Notes: a model not told the origin generated them from the letters alone. Counted from the stretch's first letter, positions 17,297 through 24,548 are shown. The stretch: 64,000 bases of DNA from Acidimicrobiia bacterium (GCA_030584185.1 CP129495.1:186001-250000), one strand, 5' to 3'. Numbers and translations: made by a program.

Positions 17297-18336
17297 CAGC
17301 GTCTCACGAAGGGAGGGTCGACGAAACGGCCCGGTACCCACTCGTCCCGAATCGCCATCGCCATCGGCTCACCGGCCCGGGCCGGTGGCGAGACGTATGC
17401 GAGGCCGATGCCCACGCCGAGGGCCGGGCTGAAGTTCCCCGACGTGACCCGACCGGAGCGTCCTTCGGACCGAACGGTGTATCCGGTCCGGGGCACGCGC
17501 CGCCCCTCCAGGGCGAAGCCGATCAGGGCACGATCGAGTGGCCGGTGGCGTAGGGCAGCCAGGGCGCCGCGGCCCACGAACTCGTGGTCCCATCCAACCG
17601 CCCACTCCAGGCCGGCCTCCAGGGGTGAGGTCGTGTGGTCGATGTCCTGGCCCCACAGGGGGTACCCCATCTCGAGGCGCAGGATGTCTCGCGACGCCAG
17701 ACCACAAGGCTCGGCACCGGCTGTGATGAGTGCCTCGAACACGGAGGAGGCGGTCTCGATGGGAAGCATGACCTCGGCTCCGCTCTCTCCCGTGTACCCG
17801 GTGCCCGCCGCCGTCCAGCCATCCCCCTCGAGCACCCGGAACCGCTTCGGGCACTCGCCGATGACGGTCTCGAGCACCTGGGCCGACCCTGGTCCCTGGA
17901 CTGCGAGCAGCACGGTGTCTGGCCGCAGGTCGGTGACCGCACAGTCAGGCTGGACGACGAATGCGTGCCGCACCCGATCATGGTTGGCGGCGTTGGGCAG
18001 AACGATGAGGCGTCCTGCGGTGGACCACCAGAGGATGATGTCGTCGATCACGCCGCCCCGTTCGTCCAGCATCAAGGAGTACTGGGCACGGCCAGGTTCG
18101 ATTCGGTTCAGGTCGTTGCTGAGGAGCCGGTCCACGGCGGCAACGGCGCCGCTTCCGTCGAGAGCGAACCTCCCGAGATGGGAGACGTCGAAAGCTCCCA
18201 CCGATGAGCGGACCGCGCCGTGCTCGGCGAGGGCGCCTCGGTACTGCAGCGGCATCTCCCAGCCCCCGAAGTGGGTGAACCTGGCGCCCAGGCGCTGGTG
18301 AGCCTCGTGCAACGGCGACCGGGCGAGGAGCGTCAC
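17296..18336 (-). CDS. gcvT: Aminomethyltransferase (glycine cleavage T protein)
   Basis: Tetrahydrofolate-dependent T protein (346 aa) that releases ammonia and 5,10-methylene-THF from the aminomethyl-lipoyl arm of GcvH. Conserved segments are the N-terminal FTHFGGWEMPLQYRG, FDVSHLGRFALDG with the folate-site Asp, and YTGESGAEVMLP. DILRLEMGYPLWGQDID follows, and the C-terminal barrel has RVTSGNFSPALGVGIGLAYV. It is the first gene of the gcvT-gcvPA-gcvPB set, 40 bases downstream of the PD-(D/E)XK-like gene, so it may belong to the longer transcript that begins near merR. Confidence 0.95.
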   Translation of the reverse strand: MTLLARSPLHEAHQRLGARFTHFGGWEMPLQYRGALAEHGAVRSSVGAFDVSHLGRFALDGSGAVAAVDRLLSNDLNRIEPGRAQYSLMLDERGGVIDDIILWWSTAGRLIVLPNAANHDRVRHAFVVQPDCAVTDLRPDTVLLAVQGPGSAQVLETVIGECPKRFRVLEGDGWTAAGTGYTGESGAEVMLPIETASSVFEALITAGAEPCGLASRDILRLEMGYPLWGQDIDHTTSPLEAGLEWAVGWDHEFVGRGALAALRHRPLDRALIGFALEGRRVPRTGYTVRSEGRSGRVTSGNFSPALGVGIGLAYVSPPARAGEPMAMAIRDEWVPGRFVDPPFVRR

Positions 18337-18376
18337 CGGCGGAACTCTAGACCGGGTGGGCGGCGATCCCTCCGCC

Positions 18377-18808
18377 TCAGCCGGTCTGCGAATCGCCCAG
18401 ATTCACCACCTGGATGGGCCCGGGAATGCGCGTCGGAGCGGGCATGGCATCCATCTCCAACGGCGGCTCCAGGTCGTACTTGATCAGCAGATGGAGGAAG
18501 TCTCGCTGGTAGAAGATCTTGCATCTGACTTCGGGATGGTGTTCGGCGAGGAGTCGGACCTTGCGGTTCTTCTTGGTGACCAGCTTCTGGTTCATCGTGG
18601 TGATCTCGATGAAGATCCCCTCGTCGGGGAGGTAGAAGTCTGGGGTGAACCATCCCGAGGGCTCCCCCGACTCGTCGAACTCGATGGCGAACGACTTCGG
18701 CTCGTACTCCCAGGTGATCCCGTAGAAGTCGAGGAGCCGTGCGAACTGCCTCTCGCTGTCGTGGGCGAAATCGGCGAGATCGGCAGGGCTCTGGAAGTCC
18801 AGTGTCAG
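18377..18808 (-). CDS. PD-(D/E)XK nuclease-like hypothetical protein, CTG start
   Basis: Hypothetical protein of 143 aa read from a CTG at 18808; no ATG, GTG or TTG occurs in frame before an internal Met at residue 72. Codons before that Met spell a coherent domain: helix DFAHDSERQFARLLDFYG, then WEYEPKSFAIEF, then WFTPDFYLPDEGIFIEITT, then KKNRKVRLL and VRCKIFYQRDF. This order (PDF, then an IEI-type strand, then Lys-rich helix) resembles the PD-(D/E)XK restriction-endonuclease fold. The usual E-x-K reads E-I-T, so activity is uncertain. A GGAGG at 18815-18819 stands six bases before the CTG, and the CTG lies one base after the merR stop. Gene finders limited to ATG/GTG/TTG would lose half of it. 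Confidence 0.72.
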   Translation of the reverse strand: MTLDFQSPADLADFAHDSERQFARLLDFYGITWEYEPKSFAIEFDESGEPSGWFTPDFYLPDEGIFIEITTMNQKLVTKKNRKVRLLAEHHPEVRCKIFYQRDFLHLLIKYDLEPPLEMDAMPAPTRIPGPIQVVNLGDSQTG

Positions 18809-18809
18809 G

Positions 18810-19274
18810 TCACGCCTCCATCGTTGCGGGCATGGCGGCGTCGCCCGACTCCGGGAAGAGGCGGTGGATCTCCCCCTCCAACTCGGCCTGAACCGGCCCG
18901 ACGGCTATGCCGAAAACTCCCTGGCCCCGCCGGAAGACGTCCACCACTTCGTCGGCACTGTGGGCCGCGTAGATGGTGTTGCCGTCGGAGAGCAGGGTGA
19001 CGTCGGTGAGGGGCGTGTCGCTGTCGAGCTGCTCCCGCAGCAGATCCATGGCCTGGCGAATCTTCTTGAGGCTCATCCCGGCGTCGAGCAGCCGCTTCAC
19101 GACACGGAGCTGCACTATGTCGCCGAACGAGTACATTCGCTGGGTGCCGGACCCATTGGCGGCGGCGAGGGAGGGACGAAGCAGATCGGTTCGTGCCCAG
19201 TAGTCGAGCTGTCGGTAGCTGATGCCGACGACGTTGCACACCTGGGGTGCTCGATACCCTTGCTCGATGGTCAC
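18810..19274 (-). CDS. MerR family transcriptional regulator (Rv1830-like)
   Basis: MerR-type DNA-binding regulator of 154 aa. The N-terminal winged helix reads YRAPQVCNVVGISYRQLDYWARTDLLRP, followed by the RMYSFGDIVQLRVVKRLLDAGMSLKKIRQAM helix pair typical of MerR proteins. The C-terminal ~70 residues are a short variable domain with no metal-binding Cys motif. Position beside the bifunctional nuclease, ftsR and garA matches M. tuberculosis Rv1830. The GTG at 19274 is preferred to the TTG at 19298 because GGAGG lies five bases before it. A strong promoter with a palindrome lies upstream, so autoregulation is plausible. Confidence 0.88.
   Translation of the reverse strand: MTIEQGYRAPQVCNVVGISYRQLDYWARTDLLRPSLAAANGSGTQRMYSFGDIVQLRVVKRLLDAGMSLKKIRQAMDLLREQLDSDTPLTDVTLLSDGNTIYAAHSADEVVDVFRRGQGVFGIAVGPVQAELEGEIHRLFPESGDAAMPATMEA
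18815..18819 (-). promoter_or_regulatory. Ribosome-binding site deciding the CTG start
   Basis: GGAGG on the minus strand, inside the last codons of merR, with six bases between it and the CTG at 18808. The spacing is ideal and supports initiation at CTG. Confidence 0.6.
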
Positions 19275-19340
19275 GACGCCCTCCTCGAGTTGCCGCAAGC
19301 TTACACGCCCGTAATTCGGGTTCGTGGAACTACGGTGATG

Positions 19341-19370
19341 AAGTTAGGAGAGGCGGCGTCGAGTTGTCAA
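19341..19370 (-). promoter_or_regulatory. Sigma-70-type promoter for merR and downstream genes
   Basis: On the minus strand TTGACA (19365-19370) and TAACTT (19341-19346) are separated by 18 bases. The predicted transcription start is about 60 bases before the merR GTG. An exact consensus -35 is rare in this window, and an 18-base spacer is slightly long, as is common for MerR-controlled promoters. Confidence 0.6.
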
Positions 19371-19388
19371 CAACCCCTGTGGACAACT
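19362..19388 (-). promoter_or_regulatory. Inverted repeat (possible operator) containing a DnaA-box-like 9-mer
   Basis: AGTTGTC (19362-19368) and GACAACT (19382-19388) form a perfect 7-bp inverted repeat with a 13-base spacer, overlapping the merR -35. The minus strand of 19378-19386 reads TTGTCCACA, the actinobacterial DnaA-box consensus. It could be an operator for the MerR protein, a DnaA site, or both. Confidence 0.45.
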
Positions 19389-19409
19389 CCCGCAAGGGCG
19401 CTCCTGGAC

Positions 19410-19904
19410 TCATTGATTGCGGTCGAAATCTTCGGGCGTCACCGAATCGAGGAACGAGCGGAAGCGCTCCACTTCGGTCTCCTCGTCCTCGTCTCTGATC
19501 TCGACTCCCGCCTCGTCGAGGACCGCCGATGCCACCGAGATCGGGGCGTCGGCGCGAGCCGCAAGAGCGATGGCGTCGGAGGGACGCGACGACACCCTCA
19601 GCTCCTCGGCCTGACGCCTCAGGACGAGGTCGGCGAAGAACACGCCGTCACGCAGGGCGGTCACGAGGACCCCGTCCACCGTCGCTCCCAACGCCTCGAC
19701 TACATCACGCAGCAGATCGTGGGTCATCGGCCTCTGGGGTTCGATGCCTTCTAGCGCCAGGGCGATGGCGGTCGCCTCCGAGGCCCCGATGAAGATGGGC
19801 AGGTAACGAGAGGCTCCCGTCTCGCGCAGCAGCACGATCGGAGTGTTGGTGGGGAGCTCGATGCGTACCCCCACCAACTCGACGGGGATGCCCTCCGGCG
19901 TCAT
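19410..19904 (-). CDS. Bifunctional nuclease family protein (DUF151)
   Basis: DUF151 protein (164 aa), a family described as having DNase/RNase activity in some members. The core motifs are visible: LRETGASRYLPIFIGASEATAIALALEG (residues ~26-53), RPMTHDLLRDVVEALGA, and RVSSRPSDAIALAARADAPI with its conserved Arg/Asp. The C-terminus is a short acidic extension. It sits between hpt and merR as its M. tuberculosis counterpart Rv1829 sits between the two MerR genes. The start ATG at 19904 is nine bases after the hpt stop. Confidence 0.92.
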   Translation of the reverse strand: MTPEGIPVELVGVRIELPTNTPIVLLRETGASRYLPIFIGASEATAIALALEGIEPQRPMTHDLLRDVVEALGATVDGVLVTALRDGVFFADLVLRRQAEELRVSSRPSDAIALAARADAPISVASAVLDEAGVEIRDEDEETEVERFRSFLDSVTPEDFDRNQ

Positions 19905-19913
19905 GACTTCAGC

Positions 19914-20480
19914 CTACCCGGCCTCCGAGAACACACGCCGTGCCAGGATGTCCGGATCTCCCCGGAATACGGCGAGGTCGAGCACGGCCCAGAGTGAAGG
20001 CAGGTTGCGGTATCTCCCCTCCCAGTCCAGGCCGTACCCGAGCAGGAACTCGTCACCCACCTCGAACCCCCGGTACTCGAGGTCGACGTCGACTATTCGC
20101 CGGGTGACCTTGTCGACCAGAGTCACCGTGGCGAGGGATGCCGGGTTCCTGGTCCCCAGGAGACCGAGGAGGTAGGACAGGGTGAGCCCGGTGTCCACGA
20201 TGTCCTCGACGACGATGACGTCGCGTCCGGTGAGCGGTGTGGCAGAGTCGACGGCTATCGCCACCCTGCCCTCGTCGCCGAATCGGGTCAGGCTGAGGAA
20301 GTCGATCTCGAACTCGGGCGGGAGCCTCCGGCTGAGATCGGCGAGGAATGGAACGGCGCCGTTGAGCACCCCGAGCAGCACAGGGTCCCTGCCTGCGTAG
20401 TCGGCGGTGATCGCTGCTCCCAGTTCGGCCACCCGTCGCCGGATGGTGTCGGCGTCGACGACCTCGGCGAGTGGCTTCAC
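19914..20480 (-). CDS. hpt: Hypoxanthine phosphoribosyltransferase
   Basis: Purine-salvage enzyme making IMP or GMP from hypoxanthine or guanine and PRPP (188 aa). The PRPP-binding loop VIVVEDIVDTGLTLSYLL is near residue 97, LLGVLNGAVPFLADLSR lies before it, and VDKVTRRIVDVDLEYRGFEVGDEFLLGYGLD includes the purine-binding region. The GTG at 20480 overlaps the carboxypeptidase stop by four bases (GTGA). In many actinobacteria hpt follows tilS and precedes ftsH; here it sits in the garA/ftsR block instead. Confidence 0.93.
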   Translation of the reverse strand: MKPLAEVVDADTIRRRVAELGAAITADYAGRDPVLLGVLNGAVPFLADLSRRLPPEFEIDFLSLTRFGDEGRVAIAVDSATPLTGRDVIVVEDIVDTGLTLSYLLGLLGTRNPASLATVTLVDKVTRRIVDVDLEYRGFEVGDEFLLGYGLDWEGRYRNLPSLWAVLDLAVFRGDPDILARRVFSEAG

Positions 20481-21523
20481 GGGTCGCCTCCGAGCAGAAC
20501 CGGCAGCATCTCCCGGAACCGGGCGTTGAGATCGTCGGTGAGGGGCGTTCGATCGGGAGCCGTCGGTTCGCCGCCATCCAACCCGCCTGCCGCCGCCAGC
20601 CGGGGCAGGTACCACTCGGGAAGGAGCAGGGCGAGCTCGGTTCCCACGACCGGAGCGAAGAAGTGGTCGCGGGGGCCCATGGTCGTCATCGCCCATGCGA
20701 CGAGCTCGCGCGTGGCGACGCGCCGTCCCTTCGATCCGAGCACAACGGCCAGGATCCGATCATGCTGGGTCTCGGTGTAGGAGAGGAGCACCTGGCCGGC
20801 GCTGACGGTGTCCCCCGTCTTGAGACCGAGGTAGCCGGGAAACACCCCCAGCAGGCGGTTGGTCGAGTCGACGGTGAACTCCCTGGGGGCCAGCCGAAAC
20901 GGGATGCTCTTTATCCTCGTCGTGGCCAGGACGTCGGGATGAAGCAGCGCCTCGCGGCCGAGAGCGATCAGGTCGTTTGCCGTCGAGACCTGGCCCTCGG
21001 CGTCGAGGCCGTGGGCGTTGACGAAGTGGCTGTTCGCCATTCCGATGGCCTGCGCCTTCTGGTTCATCAGGACGGCGAAGGCCTCGGGGCTGCCGGAGAC
21101 GGCTTCGCCGAGCGTGGCCGACGCCACGTTGCCCGAACCCACCATGATCAGGGAGAGCAGGTCTCGTACCACCCAGGTCTCTCCGGTGCGAACATCCTCC
21201 TGACCCACGTACCCGATCGGCGTGCTGCCGGCCCGAGTGGACACGGTGGCCTGCGAGTCGAGTGACAGGTTCTCGACGACGAGGATGGCGGTGAGCAGCT
21301 TGGTGATCGATGCCGGGGCCGACTGCGCATCCGGGTTCTTGGAGCCGATCTCAGCCTCACGCGTCGCCGAATAGACCTTCCACGACGAGGCATCGATGGC
21401 AGGCGCCTCAAGGGCGGGAAACACCGGCATTGGCGGTGGCGGCAGATCGACCGGCTTCAGGCCGGGCACGACACTGCCGGCACCGAGGGCGAGCGTCAGG
21501 ACGATCGAAGTGAATGTCGCCAC
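20477..21523 (-). CDS. D-alanyl-D-alanine carboxypeptidase (peptidase S11)
   Basis: Low-molecular-mass penicillin-binding protein (348 aa) that trims D-Ala from peptidoglycan stem peptides outside the cell. A signal-like hydrophobic N-terminus (residues 3-20) precedes a Pro-rich stretch. The serine-peptidase motifs are in order: SITK with the nucleophile Ser (residues ~72-75), SGN (~129), and LKTGDT (~231). No second domain or C-terminal membrane anchor is evident, although a 60-residue tail remains. The start is GTG at 21523, one base after the ftsR stop. Linkage to ftsR suggests co-expression with division functions. Confidence 0.92.
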   Translation of the reverse strand: MATFTSIVLTLALGAGSVVPGLKPVDLPPPPMPVFPALEAPAIDASSWKVYSATREAEIGSKNPDAQSAPASITKLLTAILVVENLSLDSQATVSTRAGSTPIGYVGQEDVRTGETWVVRDLLSLIMVGSGNVASATLGEAVSGSPEAFAVLMNQKAQAIGMANSHFVNAHGLDAEGQVSTANDLIALGREALLHPDVLATTRIKSIPFRLAPREFTVDSTNRLLGVFPGYLGLKTGDTVSAGQVLLSYTETQHDRILAVVLGSKGRRVATRELVAWAMTTMGPRDHFFAPVVGTELALLLPEWYLPRLAAAGGLDGGEPTAPDRTPLTDDLNARFREMLPVLLGGDP

Positions 21524-21524
21524 G

Positions 21525-22214
21525 TCAGCGGCCCAGTGTTTCGCGCAGGTCGGCTCTCACCATGGCCTCCTGCATCTCGCGCGCCGCCTGAGCGACGTCG
21601 GCGAGCATCTCGGCCGCCTGACGGCGGGCAGCCGGGGTGGCATGGCGAAGCATCGGCCCGGCGAGTTGCCGGAACAGATCGACCTCGCGGTTGGCGCCCA
21701 GCCGGATCGTTCGCAGGTGGCGGGCCTCCAGGCCGTGGCCCACCATGCGGTAGGCGGCCCGCAGGACTGCCACGTCATCGGAGTCGAATGCGGCGGCCCC
21801 ACCCTGAGGAGCGACGAGCACCCCGTGTTCGAGCAGCTGGCGCACGAGCGTCTCGGGAACACCGGCCGCCTCCGCCGCCTCGGAAGCACCCAGATTGCGC
21901 CCGTCTGAGGCGAAGTACGCACCGGCGGGAGGCCCGGCTGCCGGTGCCGGCGCAGTCGACTCGCCCCGCTCCCAGGCGGTCATCTTCGCCTTGATCACGC
22001 GTAGGGGCAGGAAGTGGTCACGCTGCTGCCGGAGCACGTATCGGATCCGCTCCAGGTCCTCTGGACCGAACTCCCGGTACCCGGAGCGGGTGCGAGGAGG
22101 GTTGATGAGGCCCTCCGCCTCGAGGAATCGGATCTTGGAGACGGTCACATCCGGGAACTCGGACTTGAGTGCCTCGGCCGCTTCGCCGATTCCGATACGG
22201 GCCGCCGCCTTCAT
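21525..22214 (-). CDS. ftsR: MerR-type regulator FtsR (Rv1828-like)
   Basis: MerR-family regulator of 229 aa. The N-terminus GIGEAAEALKSEFPDVTVSKIRFLEAEGLINPPRTRSGYREF matches the FtsR/Rv1828 family; its Corynebacterium member activates ftsZ. Then comes ERIRYVLRQQRDHFLPLRVIKAKM, the second helix pair, and an Ala-rich linker. The C-terminal ligand-like domain from residue ~115 ends in an amphipathic helix. It overlaps garA by four bases (ATGA) and precedes the carboxypeptidase, so envelope and division genes share the transcript. No metal-binding cysteines are present. Confidence 0.9.
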   Translation of the reverse strand: MKAAARIGIGEAAEALKSEFPDVTVSKIRFLEAEGLINPPRTRSGYREFGPEDLERIRYVLRQQRDHFLPLRVIKAKMTAWERGESTAPAPAAGPPAGAYFASDGRNLGASEAAEAAGVPETLVRQLLEHGVLVAPQGGAAAFDSDDVAVLRAAYRMVGHGLEARHLRTIRLGANREVDLFRQLAGPMLRHATPAARRQAAEMLADVAQAAREMQEAMVRADLRETLGR

Positions 22215-22597
22215 GAGCCGCGCACCACACCCAACCGGAATCTGCCGATGATCACCTCGTCGCCAGCGACGAGCTCGGCTTCTTCCTGACGGGTCCCGTT
22301 GACATAGGTGCCATTGGTGGACCCCATGTCGGTGACGAAAAGCCGGCCGCCACGCAGCTCGAACCGAGCATGCCGACGCGAGACGGTCACGTCGTCGAGG
22401 AAAATGGTGGCGTCCGGATCGCGACCCGCCAGCACCTCATCCCCCACCGTCCAGTAGAGACCCGAACGCGGGCCCGACGCCACCATCAGTGCCCATCCCT
22501 TCAGACCGTGGACGGGTGTGTCGACGTCCGGTGCCAGGGAGTCGTGGGTCTCGGTGGCCTCGCCCTCACCCGTTTCCTGAGGCGAGTCGTGTGTCAC
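22211..22597 (-). CDS. garA: FHA-domain protein, GarA-like
   Basis: Forkhead-associated domain protein (128 aa from the GTG at 22597; a TTG at 22636 would add 13 residues). The FHA phosphothreonine-binding residues are present: GRDPDATIFLDDVTVSRRHARFE and TDMGSTNGTYVNG. Position between gcvH and ftsR equals M. tuberculosis garA, whose product switches glutamate dehydrogenase and alpha-ketoglutarate decarboxylase when dephosphorylated. The N-terminal region is acidic, but the PknB/PknG target motif ETTS is not seen; the closest is ATETHDS. The same function is therefore likely but its phospho-control is uncertain. A perfect hairpin lies in the gap before it. Confidence 0.85.
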   Translation of the reverse strand: MTHDSPQETGEGEATETHDSLAPDVDTPVHGLKGWALMVASGPRSGLYWTVGDEVLAGRDPDATIFLDDVTVSRRHARFELRGGRLFVTDMGSTNGTYVNGTRQEEAELVAGDEVIIGRFRLGVVRGS

Positions 22598-22636
22598 CGT
22601 CCAATCGTAACGCTGCGACCGGCGAAACAGCGGCAA

Positions 22637-22657
22637 CCTTCGACCAACGGTCGAAGG
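22637..22657 (-). promoter_or_regulatory. Perfect 9-bp hairpin between gcvH and garA
   Basis: CCTTCGACC, a 3-base loop, then GGTCGAAGG: a complete 21-base palindromic stem-loop immediately after the gcvH stop. There is no T-tract, so it is more likely an mRNA processing, stabilising or translation-limiting element than a simple terminator. Confidence 0.6.
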
Positions 22658-23035
22658 TCATGCGATGAGCCGCTCGTACGCCTCGGCGTCGAGGAGCGAC
22701 TCGATCGATCCGGGATCTGCGGGAGCGATCTCCACGAACCAGGCTTCGCCGTAGGGGTCGGCGTTGATGATCTCGGGGCGGGCGGCGAGCTCGGTGTTGA
22801 CGGCCAGGATCGTGCCTGCGCACGGGGCGTATACCTCGGCCAGGGACTTGGTCGACTCGACCTCGACGATGGTGTCGCCGGCCTCGACGACCCTCCCCAC
22901 CTCGGGAAGGTCGACGAACACGACGTCGCCGAGAGCGTCCTGGGCGTAGTCGGTGATCCCGATCCGTACTCCTTCGGCGCTCGGGAGCACCCATTCGTGC
23001 TGGTCTGTGTAGCGGCGGTCCCCAGGCGGGGTCAC
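22658..23035 (-). CDS. gcvH: Glycine cleavage system H protein
   Basis: Lipoyl carrier protein (125 aa) that shuttles the aminomethyl group between the P and T proteins. The lipoylation site lies in VEVESTKSLAEVYAPCAG, with Lys at about residue 64. The N-terminal YTDQHEWV and the C-terminal segment with WFVEI are typical. The GTG at 23035 overlaps the pgsA stop by four bases. It stands 4.3 kb from gcvT/gcvPA/gcvPB but on the same strand and possibly the same long transcript. Location next to garA repeats the mycobacterial arrangement. Confidence 0.95.
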   Translation of the reverse strand: MTPPGDRRYTDQHEWVLPSAEGVRIGITDYAQDALGDVVFVDLPEVGRVVEAGDTIVEVESTKSLAEVYAPCAGTILAVNTELAARPEIINADPYGEAWFVEIAPADPGSIESLLDAEAYERLIA

Positions 23036-23619
23036 TTCGGCTCCTCGTTGTCTCGAAGTGTCGAGGATACCTGGCTGTCGTCCCGCCCGACGAGGGCGAG
23101 CACGTCCCGGGCATACAAGGCGGCGGCGTACCAGTAGAGGGCCAACCCCGTGATGCCCACCACCCAGGCGAACCATCGAAAGAACTCTCCCTCGCCGCCT
23201 GCGTGGAGCATGAAGCCGGGCAAGGCGAAGTAGATCGCGAAGGTGGCCACCTTGCCCACGCGCCGCACCGGAATCCTCACTCCCCGTCGGGCCACCGCCC
23301 AGCCGGTGCCGGTGATCACCAACAGCTCTCGCGCCAGGACGGCGAGCGTGAACCAACCCGGCAAGACGCCGGCCGCCCAGCCGGCCAGGAGTGCGGTCAT
23401 GACGGCGGCGCGATCGGCGATCGGGTCCAGGATCTTGCCCAGCTCGGACACCTGTCCGAGGCGACGGGCCAGATACCCGTCCACCCAGTCGGTCGCCCCG
23501 ATGAAGCCGAGCAGCAGCCCGGCGGCGGTTGGATCGTCACGCCCGACGAGAAGCCAGACGAACACGGGTATCAGAGAGATCCGAACCGCCGACACCGCGT
23601 TGGGAATCGTGAGGATCAC
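23032..23619 (-). CDS. pgsA: CDP-alcohol phosphatidyltransferase (PgsA-like)
   Basis: Membrane enzyme (195 aa) that makes phosphatidylglycerol phosphate from CDP-diacylglycerol and glycerol-3-phosphate. The family signature D-G-x2-A-R-x8-G-x3-D-x3-D is complete in DWVDGYLARRLGQ...GKILDPIADR. About four to six hydrophobic helices cover the rest. The N-terminal TIPNAVSAVRISLIPVFVWLL is typical of PgsA; a phosphatidylinositol or cardiolipin synthase role is less likely but not excluded. It overlaps gcvH and the upstream gene by four bases on each side. Confidence 0.9.
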   Translation of the reverse strand: MILTIPNAVSAVRISLIPVFVWLLVGRDDPTAAGLLLGFIGATDWVDGYLARRLGQVSELGKILDPIADRAAVMTALLAGWAAGVLPGWFTLAVLARELLVITGTGWAVARRGVRIPVRRVGKVATFAIYFALPGFMLHAGGEGEFFRWFAWVVGITGLALYWYAAALYARDVLALVGRDDSQVSSTLRDNEEPK

Positions 23620-24023
23620 GGCGTCGAGCGCAGCCGAAACGGGATCCGCGCCAGCTCCTCCCCATCATGGTCGACCACGAAGACGTAGCCGCCAGGGTTG
23701 GGGAACCGAACGTTCCCGAAGGCCCCGACCAGTGGCACGACGGTCGCCGCCCCCGGGGGTATCGACGCCGGGGCCCCCACCCTGAGGTTGCCCTGCGACT
23801 CGACCCCCATGTGGTTGCCGTCCTCGTCGAAGAGGGCGATTCGCAGGCCGAGGTCTCTGTTGCGGTCGGCGGGACCCACCTCTGCCACCAGGACCACCGC
23901 CAGGCTCCGGTACACGACCGGGAACGAGCGAGCGGTGATGGTGTCGAACGCACCACCGAGCACGTACAGCTTTCCGGCGGTGACCTGAGCGGCGTCGGCC
24001 AGCATCGCCGAAGTCAGCCGCAT
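23616..24023 (-). CDS. Conserved hypothetical protein (DUF6941-like)
   Basis: Cytoplasmic all-beta hypothetical protein (135 aa) starting MRLTSAMLADAAQVTAGKLYVLGGAFD, which resembles the actinobacterial DUF6941 family. Conserved-looking features are a GG turn after the first strand, a central LGLRIALFDEDGNHMG, and a Gly/Pro-rich loop before FPNPGGYVFVVDHDG. No catalytic motif is visible. It overlaps pgsA by four bases, and a 45-base gap separates it from the upstream lipoprotein gene. Function is unknown. Confidence 0.7.
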   Translation of the reverse strand: MRLTSAMLADAAQVTAGKLYVLGGAFDTITARSFPVVYRSLAVVLVAEVGPADRNRDLGLRIALFDEDGNHMGVESQGNLRVGAPASIPPGAATVVPLVGAFGNVRFPNPGGYVFVVDHDGEELARIPFRLRSTP

Positions 24024-24068
24024 GGACGAGACGCCTTCCGGGGTGGGCTCACCTGGTGACGCCCCCCG

Positions 24069-24497
24069 TCATCTTGCCGCCCCGCGCATCGAGCCGGTCA
24101 GCTTGCTCAGGTCGAGGGCGTAGATGGCGCAGTAGACCACCCGGTCCCCGTTCTCCCAGCTCTCGGCCGTTGGCGTGATCGGGAACAGATCGAGGTCGGA
24201 GTCGGCGTACGGCATTCCGACGAATGGTTCGAACTCGGCCAGGCATCGAGTGGCGGCCAGGTTCATCGTCTCTTCTCGACCGGGGTACACCGCCTCGGTC
24301 ATCTGGTACTCGAAGTAGATCTCGTTGTCGTGGGGTTGGGTGCAGTCGACGGTGGTGACCGCTTCGACCTCGTCGGCCACAGAGGGAGGATCGTCGAAGC
24401 AGTCGCCGACGGCGAGGTCGAACACCGAGGTGTCGTCTCCGCAGGCACCGACCACCACCGTCAGTGCGAGCACGATCGTGGCGATACGGGTGGTCAT
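24069..24497 (-). CDS. Septum-formation-type lipoprotein
   Basis: Predicted lipoprotein (142 aa). The N-terminal MTTRIATIVLALTVVVGAC is a signal ending in a lipobox Cys at residue 19. The remainder has the pattern DLAVGDCFDDPP...VTTVDCTQPHDNEIYFEY...CLAEFEPFVGMPY...YCAIY found in actinobacterial septum_form domain proteins. Their exact role is not settled. Four cysteines outside the lipobox probably make disulfides. The ATG at 24497 has GGAGG six bases upstream; codons further upstream run into non-coding repeat DNA. Confidence 0.82.
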   Translation of the reverse strand: MTTRIATIVLALTVVVGACGDDTSVFDLAVGDCFDDPPSVADEVEAVTTVDCTQPHDNEIYFEYQMTEAVYPGREETMNLAATRCLAEFEPFVGMPYADSDLDLFPITPTAESWENGDRVVYCAIYALDLSKLTGSMRGAAR

Positions 24498-24548
24498 GGC
24501 GTTCCTCCGCAGGTCGGTTGCGATGATCGTAGCGATGACCGCCTCGCC

